Shown here one piece after another: positions 11,961-24,882 of a stretch of 64,000 nt of DNA. The position numbers were made by a program, and so were the translations under genes. The notes below the pieces were generated by a model, which saw nothing but the letters and a program-made list of their open reading frames with translations, did not search any database and was not told the DNA's origin. Position 1 is the first letter of the stretch. Every line of letters begins with the position of its first letter. The DNA is taken from NCBI GenBank assembly GCA_012295275.1, contig CM022666.1, positions 5,030,030 through 5,094,029 on the forward strand, given 5' to 3'. Origin of the DNA: Chrysomallon squamiferum. Lineage: Eukaryota; Mollusca; Gastropoda; Neomphalida; Peltospiridae.

Positions 11961-12436
11961 CTTTGTGTTTTAAACTGAATTTTAATTTTTCTATATTTTT
12001 CGTTTTATAAAATAAAAGCTATTACCTTGCAAATGAACCCACCTAGCTAGACATTAAAAAAAAAAGAAGGGTATTCGTGTTCATTTTCATTTTCAACAAC
12101 AGTAACAACAACAACAACAACAAATTTATTTAATAATAATAATGGATTCAAACTTTGTGAATCCGTCTATTAGTAATTCGGGTGACGTAACATCTATTTG
12201 TAGCCCAGTTGAGGAATAAAATGAGAATTTATTTCACATCTGAAATGTTCTTTGGAGGAAAAAACAAAGCTGTACATAGCGATAATGTATACTTATTCAA
12301 AAACACTGGCAAGTAGTCAAAGAAACCTATTAGACTATCAAACTTATTTTAAATAATATGTATGTGTGTGTGTCTGGGTATGGATGCGTATGTATGTGTG
12401 TGAGTGTGTGTGAGTGTGTGTGTGTGTGTGTGTGTA

Positions 12437-13130
12437 ACAAATTTCGTGGTATCAGATAGCAAGGAGGATTATCTGTTCCAGTACACATCGCTGTGCTGTC
12501 ATATTGGATTTCAGTGGTGAGTATTTGTACACAGTGGTTTACTAAGCATCCGTGAAATTTGATAAATCAAACTTGGCATTTTCAATAGAGAAACCTTTGC
12601 TTTTTTTCTTCTTTTTTTTGACATCGCATAGGATCATTGTCAATGTAAATATATCTTGGTATTATTTATTTTACTTTTTTTTTCTTTGTAAGAATATTAC
12701 ATAGAACTATATGTACGTGTGTATATTTTGTGTGAGTTTGTCTTGGTAATATTTATTATTTTATTTATTGATATAACCATTGTTTGAAACTTTTATATTT
12801 GTGTGTATGTACAAGTGTATATTTTTGGATTGCTGAAATAATGTTTTATATTAGTGTGTGTATATTGTGTCTGTGTACGTGTGCGTGTGTGTGTATTTAT
12901 CTTGTTATTATTTATTACTAATAACATTTTTTTTCTTTTGGTCGTGTTTTACAGATTACTTCTAAAGGAATTAAAAATTGTTACACAAAATGAAATCAGT
13001 TCTTGCTGTCATTGCCATTTATTTCTCTTATGGTACTAAACTTGATACTCATCAGTTTCATTGTATCTGTAACATTAAACCAATTTCTGAACAGAGAAAC
13101 CAACTTGTTGTTTGACAAAGAACTGTGTGT
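12437..13130 (+). pseudogene. TNF-ligand copy B, truncated relic (non-coding exon and half of the N-terminal exon)
   Basis: A shortened second non-coding exon ends at 12516 before GTGAGT, its 5' part replaced by a (GT)n tract. The N-terminal coding exon starts after a TTTTACAG acceptor (to 12954) with ATG at 12990-12992. An extra four bases near 13017-13025 shift the frame within the membrane anchor. Homology stops abruptly at 13130, right after the first cysteine codon region ('gaactgtgtgt'), and unrelated sequence follows. No TNF domain follows on this strand. It is a pseudogene made by deletion or rearrangement; the flank after 13400 matches the flank of copy C in inverted form. Confidence 0.75.
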
Positions 13131-13629
13131 AATAGTATACACGTGTGTATAAAATGACTTTGTAGGTTTAAAATGACCTTTGTAGATGAATAATTTTACA
13201 TATTAACATTTTTTTATCTGTACTCTTCCAATTTATCGCGTCATTGACTAAACTGCGCATGTCAGTGCCTATTCTAGACTACAATATCACAAAAATAGTA
13301 TCATATTTCGCGTGCTTAACTCTTGTTAATACGGCTGCGCATAGATTCAGGAAAGCTATATTTACATCAGATAATAGTTCCCACATTGTCGGTACATAAA
13401 CCTTGACGTAGTCACTGGTTACCCCGAACACGAGAACAGATATGTCACGTATCACTTATCGAACACCTGAACAGTTCGCAGGGGTTCAGGGATCGGCGAG
13501 GAATTTAGTCCAGCCTGTCAAATGAAAACTTGGACACCAATTATTACATTAACTTTCTTTTTTCTTTAAATCTCCAGATCAAAACAGCCTTGCTTCCTAT
13601 CATCCCGTTTTGATGCTCAGTATAGAAGA

Positions 13630-13737
<108 letters not shown>

Positions 13738-14269
13738 TGTGCTGTATTCAGTGAATAAATATTTAAATATTTCTGGTTTTCTGACTGATGAAAGTTAAAA
13801 GTTCACTGATTAGTTTATAATGAATAATACAAGTTAAGTGGATGATCCAGATAAAAAGGATTTTCTTTATACAGTATGTACTCATGCATTGAAATGATCA
13901 GAGTAATAAATGTTTATATATACGTTACATTTAAAATTTGATGTACAATTTTCATAATAAGCAATCTGTTTAAAGCATTTTTTTGTTTTATAACAATAAG
14001 AATTTTCTTTTTAGAAGCATTTCAGAATCATAAAGATTATGATTATTAATTTTATTATCATTATCATCATTATTAATTTTATTATGACTATCATAATTAT
14101 CATTAACTTTATTACCACTATCATCTTCATCATTATTACTACTGCTATATTATTACTATATAATCATGATTACTAGTATTATTCTTTCTACTTACTATTT
14201 ATATTAGTGCTGCTGCTGCTACTTCTACTAATTTATTAAATTTGTCATCAGCATCATCATTTTAATTAG

Positions 14270-15080
14270 TATGTTTGCCTCTGGTCACTTGTTCATAATT
14301 TTTATTACTTGGATAGTTACTTTAAATGTAGTAAAAATGTCTTGTTCTGCATTTATCATTTTCTTCTTTTCCTGCTTTTCTTTTTTAAATATCAAGTAAA
14401 ATTAATGAACATATTTTTTGACTAATGTTTCACTTATACACCAGTCAGTGACATGATTTAATTTTTATTTTATGCAGCATAATTTGTATTCTTTACAGAC
14501 AGTAAGTTAAATATTACTGTTATATAACCGTGTTCATATCACATACTTAAAAGTACCCGTGCAGTGTTTATAAATAGCTGTTTGGAAAGTCCCGGAAAAA
14601 TGTACAGGTAACGTGACCTCGCTGTCTGTGAAATATTTATCTAACATGTGATCTCATTTCTCTGGCTGCTTCATTCATGCTACTACTGTTCAGGGGTCGG
14701 CAACACTTGGTCAGACACCAATTATTACATTAACTTGGCACTCCTCCAAAACACTGCATATCATTTACATCATATGTACTTGACGTCTAGTTTTTGTCAT
14801 TAGAACAACTGATAGTAAAATTCTTAAATAGATCACTGTGTGAACATTTGGACACCAATTATTACATTAACTTGGCAGTCCTCCAAAACACCGCACAGCT
14901 GTCTGATAACATCTCTCTCGATAAGCTTCCCGACCTGTTATACTCTATAGGGAATTTGAAATCAGATAATATAGATATTCAGCATTAACTTTTTGTTCAT
15001 TTATTTCGGGTTAGGCTGTTCAAGAGTGATTGAATTAAAGAATGGTAAAATACCTGAGATTAGCAGTCAGTTGTTACATT
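14270..15080. repeat. dispersed repeat block with a short open frame
   Basis: This is a direct copy of the block at 1510-2330. It includes a 64-codon open frame at 14794-14988 containing TNYYINLAVLQN and LDKLPDLLYSIGNLKSD. The inverted copy at about 29660-29810 is interrupted in that frame, so it is probably not protein. The phrase 'ccaattattacattaacttg' occurs twice here, and again inverted at 29785 and 36570. Confidence 0.5.
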
Positions 15081-15177
15081 TGTGTTTCCATGTTTCTGTT
15101 CCTGCTTGTAGATCACAGGTACTTGGCGGAGTTTCTATCATAAAAACAACTCAGGGCAATATTCTTAAATAGATCAC

Positions 15178-15179
<2 letters not shown>

Positions 15180-15228
<49 letters not shown>

Positions 15229-15265
15229 GTTTGTGTGTGTGTTACTGTGTGAGTGTGTGTGGTTT
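15180..15265. repeat. (GT)n microsatellite
   Basis: An impure GT repeat with TTTG interruptions. Confidence 0.9.
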
Positions 15266-15310
15266 TATTTATTATTCTACTTTTATTTTTTCAAAATAAT
15301 GTTATTTATG

Positions 15311-15425
15311 TGTGTGTCTTTATCTTGGTATTAATAACATTTTAATCTTGTTTGACACAGACTGTATCTAAAAGAAAATGAAATACTAAACTTGATACTC
15401 ATCTGTTTTATAAATACATTAAATG
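15311..15425 (+). pseudogene. minute relic of a TNF-ligand N-terminal exon
   Basis: The phrase 'tttatcttggtatt' followed by 'aataacatttt', a CAG acceptor, 'tatctaaaag' and 'tactaaacttgatactcatc' repeats the order seen in copy B (12897-13060). The start codon region and most of the exon are deleted. It cannot code. It shows one more ancient copy or a duplicated fragment of copy B. Confidence 0.5.
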
Positions 15426-16499
15426 CAACAAAAAAAAAATTAGGGTGAAATAGGTATAGGGTGAGAATACTTTTAGATGAATACTTCTTTTTTTATTGTA
15501 TACATTCACTACATTCGATACATAGATTATTTCGATATTTGTTATACTATATATACGATAAGCGATATCCATACTACAATAATACGTCACATTAAAGATC
15601 TATTTGGTTCCAAATTTCCGATAGTTAAGTGAGGTATCGTTAAGCGGGAGATTAATTTACACAGAATTAAGGTTAAAAGCGGTGGTTACTTTCTCGCTGA
15701 TGAGATCTGACATAAAAAAAAAGGTGAAATAAGGAGAAATAAAAGGGCAGTTTGGACATAAATGATTTAATAGATTATAGATATTAAGTAAACAGTAAAT
15801 CATTTACAAATCAATTTATTCAAATACATTAATGAATAATTATATGCCGCTCATTGTGGGTTCATTTTTGTGCGTTTGGTTTCATTTAAGATAATGTATT
15901 TTGTTTCTAAAGTTATTGTCTACCGTTTCTTCTTATCATCATAATTGGCCGGTATACTGTTATTCGTTTTGACATATTGGAAGGGTAAATTAAAAACGAG
16001 TTTAAGTCTCAATCGAAGCAGAAGAGAAAAGAGAATCAGAATATCAGATGCATGTATGACGTGTCAACTGATCAACACAGCTGACAGAAGCTCGTGAATG
16101 AACGAAAAACGAACGAAACATGCATTGTATACATTTGTATCATTTATTTCGAGGAATTAACTATTAAATTAAATTTCTATTTATATAATTTGTAAAGAAA
16201 AAAGATCGTTAAAGCGGGATATCGTTAAGCGAGATATTACTGTAATTATACAATAATAATCGGCTTCCACACAATCTGGAACAGTTGATTCTAATGACTG
16301 AGGTAAAGACATGCATTTAGCCTTTCGACGAAATGGAAAATCTGCCAGATGGGACTAACCCGTATTTTCTATCGCTATCATTATACTTACCTGACAAGGC
16401 GAGATTTATATAATTTTATATAACGTATGAAATAAGTGAAATTATAATTTTATATAACGTATGAAATAAGTGAAATATTTACATACTGACCTGTGAGAG

Positions 16500-18135
16500 A
16501 TAAAATGTGGCGTCACTGATTTTTATACAGAGGCCTTTGAACAGAAAGTATCACATTCTTATGATGACATCTGCTTTGTTTGAATTTCTTCTTTTTTTTC
16601 TTTCTGTTATATTTATTTATTTGCTGTGGGTTTCGTAGTTAATGTGTAGTCATTTAACATACTATGAAGAAAATGAGCAAAGTTATTATATTTATATTTT
16701 TGGTGTTTTTTAATAGTGGTAGTAGTAGTAGTTGTTGTTATTATTATTACGATTGTTTTGTCATTATTGTTAAATAAAGAGTATTGCTGACTTCTATTAA
16801 GTAAGCGACACAAAATAACAACAGAAGGAAATGATATAGTCTGAGTATCACGTGGTAGCATTTTACATCCAGGATTTGTCATCTTACACGTAATCGGAAT
16901 AAATTAATGTAGTCATCCTGGAACAATTCCTGGTAACGGTCGCTGTCCACTGAACGCACTGTGTAACTAGTTATGTAGATGTTTGCTCTTCTGTATTAAT
17001 CCTTACGTGATTGTTGTGACCGATTACAATTATTCTATCCATCTACATTATTTTTTATTGCTTTACTGAATGTTCAGACTTCTCAAGTTCGCCAGTTTTG
17101 ACAAAATGTAACGCTCTACATTCTTATGACCATACATCAAAGAATGTAGCTCACCATTCTTGTTGAAATGGGTATTAATAAAAAAAAAGCACTTTGACAA
17201 GGATTCTTGAAATAGTAATGGTAATTAAACATGAATTTTATGGGTGTTATGCATGTACGCTTTCACACACACAAATACATATTAACATGAAATAACTGAA
17301 TATTTCAGGATTTACATGTAAAGACTGGTTTCACAAATTGACCAGAAATATATATAGAAATATGTGATGCGTATATTATGTAAGAATATTGTTAGGATTT
17401 GTAAATAGTGTTGCATTTTCTTATAGTTTTATTTTTTAGATGAAGTTTGACGTGTTTCCTCACTGAATACAGAACACAATGGATTTTTGTTGCCACAGTT
17501 TTTTCTTATTAGATTATTCATGTGTTCATACTTTTGTTTAATAAATATTACTTGTAAGGGGATTTCTTTGACGTTTGTCAAGTTTTGAATCCTGCTGTTG
17601 TTGTTGTTGATATTATTATTATTAATAATTTATTTGTTTATTTATTGGTATTGTTGTTGTTGTTGTTGCTATTTATTCAATTAATTAATGTATTTATTTT
17701 ATTTATATGGAGATTATATTTATTTCATATTTATTATATACACAGATAATATTTTTTCAATTAATTTTGTTAAATAATGTTTACTGTACTCGGTAACACA
17801 CACATTCTTTGGACAGTTGCTAGTATTTCAAATAACAACGTATTTAAATTATGCTGTTGGCTTATTTTTGTCACGTTAACGTTTTCCGAGAATTAATAAT
17901 CAATACTCTCTTTCTCCGGGAACTGGACTTTCCATCAAAGCTATGAATAGATGTGATTTCAGAAAAGTATTGTTATAAATAAATAAATTTGTTGTTGTTG
18001 TTGTTGTTGTAGTTTCTGTTGTCGAAAATTCAAATGAATATCGATACTTTTTTAATGAAATGCTCGGTTGATTCATTAACAAAGCAGTAACTAGGTCAGG
18101 AACGCCATTTGCAACACAAAGCACTTTTCACAAAA
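16500..18135. repeat. segmental duplication, unit 2
   Basis: A direct copy of about 2880-4540, with the same order of the 'gctgtgggtttcgtagttaa' piece, the TTG-rich piece and the 'gaacgccatttgcaacacaa' piece. Trinucleotide runs differ in length. The stretch 15600-16400 before it is unique AT-rich sequence with no gene seen. Confidence 0.75.
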
Positions 18136-18172
18136 TGTGTGTGTGTGTGTTTGTGTTGTGTGTGTGTATGTC

Positions 18173-18175
<3 letters not shown>

Positions 18176-18251
<76 letters not shown>
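18176..18251. repeat. (GA)n microsatellite
   Basis: A pure GA tract directly after a (GT)n run. A similar arrangement lies at 19640-19713. The tail 'gacgtgacgcgctgatgtgg' following it recurs at 20685. Confidence 0.9.
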
Positions 18252-18252
<1 letters not shown>

Positions 18253-18309
18253 GGTTCATAATAAGACTAGGAAGGTTCAGAACTAATGCGACTGGTAACT
18301 GGACGTGAC

Positions 18310-18583
18310 GCGCTGATGTGGGCAGTGAATAACTAAACCATACAAAGATTTAAACAAAAACATAAAACAGATCGACAAAATGAAAAATAATATAAAGGGA
18401 TACAGCATTTTAAACTTAAACAGTGTCACTGTTATTCTGTTTAAGATTTGTATTTATAAATATATAAATGTATATGTATGTGTGTATGTATATATATATA
18501 TATATATATCATATTTATCTTATTTATTTATTATATTTACTTTAATTTATATCTTTTTTATAATACAAATGCATGTACCGGAT

Positions 18584-18623
<40 letters not shown>

Positions 18624-19050
18624 TACATACATATATGTCTACTTTGTTTGAATCCATTTTTATTTTATTTTTATTTTGTTATTTATTTGCTCTAGGTTTC
18701 GTAGTTAAAGCATAGTCATTTAACATACTGTGAATAAAATAAGCAAAGTTAGTTTTGTGTTTTGTTCATAAATAAACTGCATATTATAGTTGTTAATAGT
18801 AGTAGCAGTAGTTGCTGTTGTTGTTGTAGTTATTGTTTTGGTTGTTGTTGCTACGATTGTTTTTGTTAAATAAAGAGTACAGCGTAACTTCTATTCCTGT
18901 GTCAACTAAGCCATACACAACAAAAGTAAAACATGTAGTCTGTGTATCACACAGTGGAAAGTTCCAGCCCGGATTTGTCATCTTACAAGTAATCGGAATA
19001 AATAAATGTAGTGATCCATCTATTATTACACAGCCAGGAATATAAAATTG
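18310..19050. repeat. duplicated block (first of a pair, also at 20685-21400)
   Basis: 'gacgtgacgcgctgatgtgg' through the TA and CA tracts to 'cacagccaggaatat' occurs twice in direct orientation. Both copies end with the dispersed unit 'taaagagtacagcgtaactt' to 'cggatttgtcatcttaca'. That unit is also seen at 3100, 16780, 21455, 50880 and 63180, and inverted at 27950-28060. It is an interspersed repeat preceded by a (TTG)n tract. No coding frame is kept. Confidence 0.65.
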
Positions 19051-19192
19051 TTGTTGTTGTTGTTGCTATTTATTCAGTTAATTAATGTATGTATTTTATT
19101 TATATGGAGATTATATTTATTTAATATTTATTATATACACAGATAATATTTTTTTCAATTAATTTTGTTAAATAATGTTTACTGTATCTCAG

Positions 19193-19196
<4 letters not shown>

Positions 19197-19260
<64 letters not shown>
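19197..19260. repeat. (CA)n microsatellite
   Basis: A pure CA tract of about 64 bp. Confidence 0.95.
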
Positions 19261-19261
<1 letters not shown>

Positions 19262-19638
19262 TCTTTGGACAGTTGCCAGTGTTTCAAATAACAACATATT
19301 CAAACTATGCTGTTGGTTTGTGTCAGGTTAACGATTTCCGAGAATTAATAATCAATACTCTCTTTCTCCGGGAACAGGACTTTCCACCTAAGCTATAAAT
19401 AGATGTGAGTCAGTAGTTGAACTTTTATGGGAAACATATTACTGGTAGACAGATTCAGAAAAGTACTGTTATAAATAAATAAATTTTTGTTGTTGTTGTT
19501 GTAGTTACTGTTGTTGAAAATTCAAATGAATATCGATACTTTTTTTTTTCTTTTTTAATGAAATGCTCGGTCGATTCGTTAACAAAGCAGTAACTAGGTC
19601 AGGAACGCCATTTGCAACACAAAGCACTATTCACAAAA

Positions 19639-19717
<79 letters not shown>

Positions 19718-19997
19718 TGGTTCATAAGAAGACTAGGAAGGTTCAGAACCAATGCGACTGGTAACTGAACACTTTTAATGATTCTGTCTCTGAATTAGCA
19801 AATTGGTGACTATGTAATCGTGTTTCATTGACTCATAAAGGGCTAATAAGGCGTGACTATCATCATCATCATCATCATCATCATCACTGTCATCAACTTC
19901 GTTATTTATATTTTTATAAATGCTGATTTTGTTGATTATCTCTATTCTGAATTTTGTCTGACGTTTTGAACCCTGTTTGACCTGAACGTTTTACGAA

Positions 19998-20175
19998 AAA
20001 AATGGCACCGGGAAAAAAATGGCACCGGGGAAAAAATGGCACTCGGAAAAATTGGCACCCGGAAGAAATGGGGGGAAAAATGGCATCTTATTTATACTAT
20101 ACAGAAAAAATAAATAAGGTGCCATTTTTTCCAAATCTGCACAGTGCCATTTTTTCCGATTCCATTTTTTCCTAC
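19998..20175. repeat. fold-back element built from a 15-bp unit
   Basis: About six forward units resembling GGAAAAAATGGCACC (19998-20095) are followed, after a short centre, by three units in the opposite orientation, GGTGCCATTTTTTCC (20117-20172). The arrangement would form a strong hairpin with a multi-unit arm. It could be a fold-back transposon, a MITE or a satellite fragment. No coding capacity is evident. Confidence 0.7.
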
Positions 20176-20428
20176 AACCGATCTGAACAGTGTGCGTCTA
20201 CTATGAGTTTCATGCTTCACTTTACTTTATTATTTGATCAGATTCCCAGGACGTTTTAAACTCGTTTCCTCGATCCTAAATGGTTAGATATCACTAGGTT
20301 TGGTATTTATAAAGGACAAATTAAGTTAAATATTCTCAGATAACAATACGCATACATAATATTCAGAAATATAAAAATCTTTCTAGTTATTTGCTCTATT
20401 TTCATAACAGAAATTTCAGTACAATTAT

Positions 20429-20431
<3 letters not shown>

Positions 20432-20502
<71 letters not shown>
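20432..20502. repeat. (CT)n microsatellite
   Basis: A pure CT tract of about 70 bp. Confidence 0.95.
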
Positions 20503-20506
<4 letters not shown>

Positions 20507-20943
20507 TATATTTATGATAATGAACTATTTATAGCAGGCATGAAAAGCTCAATTCTTGAACATTTTTATTTGCTCGTGAATTAATTTTAATCCAGTGATC
20601 CTACAACCATTAATATATTCTATTTTTGTTCGTCAGAGGATTGACGAATTATTAAACTATCGGAAATCCCAAGTTCTATAATTAGACGTGACGCGCTGAT
20701 GTGGGCAGTGAATAACTAAACCATACGAAGATTTAAACAAAAACATAAAACAGATCGACAAAATGAAAAATAATATAAAGGGATACAGCATTTTAAACTT
20801 AAACAGTGTCACTGTTATTCTGTTTAAGATTTGTATTTATAAATATATAAATGTGTGTGTATATATATATCATATTTATCTTATTTATTTATTATATTTA
20901 CTTTAATTTCTATCTTTTTTTATAATACAAATGCATGTACCGG

Positions 20944-20989
<46 letters not shown>

Positions 20990-21796
20990 AACACACACAT
21001 ACATACATATATGTCTGCTTTGTTTGAATCTATTTTTATTTTTTATTTTTTTTGTTATATTAATTTATTTGCTCTAGGGTTCGTAGTTAAAGCATAGTCA
21101 TTTAACATACTATGAATAAAATGAGCAACGTTATTTTTTGTGTTTTGTTCATAAATAAACTGCATATTATAGTTGTTAATAGTTGCTGTTGTTGTTGTAG
21201 TTGTTGTTTTTGTTGCTGTTGCTACGATTGTTTTTGTTAAATAAAAAGTACAGCGTAACTTCTAGTCCTGAGTCAACTAAGCCATAAACAACAAAAGGAG
21301 AACATGTAGTCTGTGTATCACACAGTGGAAAGTTCCAGCCCGGATTTGTCATCTTACACGTAATCAGAATAAATAAGTGTAGTGATCAATTATTATTACA
21401 CAGCCAGGAATATATTATTGTTGTTTTTATTTTTCTTGCTACGATTGTTTTTGTTAAATAAAGAGTACCGCGTAATTTCTATTCCTGTGTCAACTAAATC
21501 ATAAACAACAAAAAGAAAACATGTAGTCTGTGTATCACACAGTGGAAAGTTCCAGCCCGGATTTCCTACTTCACACGTAATCGGAATAAATAAGAGTAGT
21601 CATCCATTTGTTATTACACAGCCATGTATATGAAGTCTCAGAAATATCTCCCTGTGACGGAAGAATCTTCCGCTTGTAAAAGTCGATTCAGCAATTTCCG
21701 GATTAAAATTCACCTCGGGAGTGGTAGGGGTTACGGGCTTTTGTTTCGCAGAATGATATGGCGACATGATGTACTCCTCCCATTTGTCGCATTTTT

Positions 21797-22312
21797 ATCC
21801 CAATCTTAAAAGATGTCCAACGACATCCAATAGATCTTGAGTCTTCCTCAAAATGGCCTGTGTGAAGTGAAAAAAGCATCCTTTCACCCCAGCTTGTGGA
21901 AATTCAGTCTCAGCTGCGCGGTTTGCAGCCAGTTCAAAGTCTTTGTCCATGCTTCTTGTATGTTGACAGCGGATCTAGTCTGTGCTGGGGCAGGTATCAG
22001 AACTCGTCGCTGTCTGTACAATGCACTGCTCATGCTGGGAGAGGAAGGCAAATGAGGAAGAGTTTCTGATTGTTGCTCTGCAACCTCATCATTGTGTACT
22101 TGCTGCGTTTCTGCTGTTTCTTCTCTTGCTCGCTTCCGCAGTATGCTAATAAACTAAGCAACATTAGGATCACTTGGAAGACGGTTGTCTTCTGGTATGT
22201 TCCGAATAAAATCGCAGACATTGGTGCACATTTTTGTCACGCATCTCCAGTGAACACGTTCCCCTCTGGTGCGATTCTTTGCATATAGAAATCCGTCCAA
22301 TATTATATGGTG
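21797..22312 (-). mobile_element. Decayed MULE-type transposase with FLYWCH zinc finger
   Basis: On the minus strand near 22310-22200 a frame reads LDGFLYAKNRT followed by VHWRCVTKMC and a further Cys, the FLYWCH-type zinc finger that opens many Mutator-like (MULE) transposases. It is followed by a linker with SALYRQRRVLIP, and a TAG interrupts it. In another frame at about 21955-21797, FELAANRAAE leads to VKGCFFHFTQAILRK. This matches the MULE core pattern around the last catalytic region (a form like 'FPxAxVKGCFFHxxQAIxRK'). The sequence between the two parts, with most of the DDE domain, is missing, and there are stops and frame changes. It is a dead, internally deleted element. The GC content is higher than its surroundings, which fits insertion. 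Confidence 0.75.
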
Positions 22313-22929
22313 TACCTTATATGTGACTGAACAAATTTGACCCTTCTAAGATCAACCATGACTACAAAATTTAAATCTATTTTTCGTAGGTGTATGTAGT
22401 TAATGTATAAAAAAACTTTTATATGTTATGTCTGTGATCACCTATGGTTTAAATGTTTGATCATTGAAATATAAGACATAGGTCGTCAGACAAAATAATC
22501 TTTGATATAAAACAATGTCTATCTGAAGTGAAATGAACTGAATACGGGTGTTGCAGTGAAGAAGCCCATGAGCTAAACTCTAAAACATGGACTTCATAAA
22601 ACACAGTATCTTGACATTTGTTAAATCCGTTTAGCAGACTACAGTTAAGATCTCCTTGTTGCTTGTGTAGAATTGGTAGATATAATATATAAAAACAACA
22701 AAAAGGCGGTAGCTTCCTGAACAAATTGGAACTGTACCACTAAAGCAGGCAGGGGGTACAGGGTATATCACATGACCCAATAAAGAGTTTTGTCTATCAA
22801 AATGGCATGTTTGTCTCTTGAGAAGGGGAACCGCGAGGAGGATCAAGCGATAAGATCCAGAACACGCTGACAAATAACGCAAGTCCCTTTGCTTTTCCAC
22901 AAAAGAAAAGAAATTATATTAAAATGTTT

Positions 22930-24181
22930 TATTTATTTATTGTTAGCGAACAACTGTGGAACAATTCCAGGGTAACGGTCGCTGTCCACTGAACGCACTG
23001 TGTAACTAGATATGTAGATGTTTTCTCTTCTGTATTAATCCTTACGTGATTGTTGTGACCGATTACAATCATTCTATCCATCTGTATTATTCTTTATTGC
23101 TTTACTGAATGTTCAGACTTCTCAAGTTCGCCAGTTTTGACAAAAATCTATTGGTCTGCATTCTAAAGACCATACATCAAAGAATACAGCTCACCATCCT
23201 TGTTGAAATGGGTATTATTAAAAAGACACTTTGACAACGATTCTTGAAATAGTAGTGGTAATTAAACATGAATTTTATGCGTTTTATGCATGTACGCTTT
23301 CACACACACAAATACATATTAACATGAAATAACTGAATATTTCAGGATTTACATGTAAAGACTGGTTTCACAAATTGACCAGAAATATATATAAATATGT
23401 GATGCGTGTATTAAGTAAGAATATTGTTAGGATTTGTAAATATTGTTGCATTTTCTTATAGTTTTACTTTTTTAGATGAAGTTTGTCGTGTTTTCCTCAC
23501 TGAATACAGAACACAATGGATTTTTGTTGCCACAATTTTTTCTTATTAAATTATACATGTGTTCATAACGGAATACATGCTCAGAACGATGCAAAGACAA
23601 TCAAAAACTGTCACATGAAACCCATGACGAGAGGTTCTGTAATGGATGCTCAAAGAAGTGGTCGCCCCTCCAATTCCAGTGATCCGCAGATGGTGAAAAC
23701 ACCATCTTTGCACTTGAATAACAGATTTCCAAACTTCGATGCTACCTGGGCCCGTTCTTTTAGAGTCAACTTTCTTTGCATCTTAATAGGGTTTTTGAAT
23801 TTTAAACAAAATAATTAATCTGAAAAGAAATACAGTAATACTTTTAAACAAAATAATCATCTGAAAATAAAATAACACTCTAGATTTAATTTTCATATAT
23901 TAAACAACATACATGAAGGAACTGAGAAAAAAGTAACTGCAAATTAAACAATTATGAACTGTTTAAAATAGGGAATGACTGTTCAATCACCCTGCATATT
24001 ACTTGTGAGAGCATTTCTTTGATGTTTGTCAGGCTTTGAATCCTAATGTTATTGTTGTTGTTGTTATTATTATTTTTGTTGTTGTTATTATTATTATTAT
24101 TATTAATTTATTTGTTTATTTATTGGCATTGTTGTTGTTGTTGCTGCTATTTATTCAGTTAATTAATGTATGTATTTTATT
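22930..24181. repeat. segmental duplication, unit 3, interrupted by a mobile element
   Basis: A direct copy of about 3260-4060. It is broken at about 23557-23995 by mariner-like sequence and ends at the assembly gap. The stretch 22320-22920 before it is unique; its minus-strand frames contain a twice-repeated ACSGSYRL-like phrase but no recognised domain. Confidence 0.65.
23557..23995 (+). mobile_element. mariner-like helix-turn-helix fragment (DUF4817-type)
   Basis: A frame starting near 23566 reads NGIHAQNDAKTIKN and then MTRGSVMDAQRSGRPSNSSD. This matches the N-terminal DNA-binding region found in mariner-type elements (pattern like 'TGSVxDxxRSGRPSxSxD'). The catalytic domain is absent; the sequence passes quickly to AT-rich sequence and a possible element end near 23980-23995 ('gttcaatcaccctgcat'). 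It sits inside a copy of the segmental duplication that lacks it elsewhere, so the insertion came after duplication. It is an internally deleted, non-autonomous remnant. Confidence 0.7.
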
Positions 24182-24381
24182 NNNNNNNNNNNNNNNNNNN
24201 NNNNNNNNNNNNNNNNNNNNNNNNNNNNNNNNNNNNNNNNNNNNNNNNNNNNNNNNNNNNNNNNNNNNNNNNNNNNNNNNNNNNNNNNNNNNNNNNNNNN
24301 NNNNNNNNNNNNNNNNNNNNNNNNNNNNNNNNNNNNNNNNNNNNNNNNNNNNNNNNNNNNNNNNNNNNNNNNNNNNNNNNN
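24182..24381. other. assembly gap (200 N)
   Basis: A run of exactly 200 N, the usual placeholder for a scaffold join of unknown size. Open frames reported across it are meaningless. Confidence 0.99.
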
Positions 24382-24719
24382 ACAGCTGTTTATAAACACT
24401 GCACGGGTACATTTAAGTATGTGATATGAACAGGGTTATATAACAGCAATATTTAACTTACTGTCTATAAAGTACACAAATTATCCTTCATAAAATAAAA
24501 ATTAAATCATGTCACTGACTGGTGTATAAGTGAAAAGTGAGTTGAAAAATATTTTCATTAATTTTACTTGTTATTTAAAAAAAGAAAAGAAGAAAAAGAA
24601 GAAAATGATCAATGCAGATCAAGACATTTGTACTACATTAATAAAGTTGTACTAGTAGCAGCAGCAGAACTAATATAAATAGTAGGAGTAGTAGAAAGAA
24701 TAATACTAGTACTCAGTCT

Positions 24720-24793
24720 GTCTCTCTCTCTTTCTCTCTCTCTGTCTATCTGTTTGTCGGTCTGTTTCTCTCTCTGTCTCTGACTCTCTCTCA

Positions 24794-24875
<82 letters not shown>
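24720..24875. repeat. (CT)n microsatellite, partly degenerate
   Basis: Degenerate CT and CTGT units become pure (CT)n. It abuts the stop codon of the gene X terminal exon. Confidence 0.9.
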
Positions 24876-24878
<3 letters not shown>

Positions 24879-24882
24879 GTAG

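Noticed and set aside
14794-14988. 64-codon frame with LDKLPDLLYSIGNLKSD as a possible small gene
   Set aside because: The inverted copy near 29.7 kb has a stop in the same frame and the sequence belongs to a dispersed block; kept only as part of that repeat.
24155-24429. Several open frames across 24182-24381
   Set aside because: They consist almost entirely of N.
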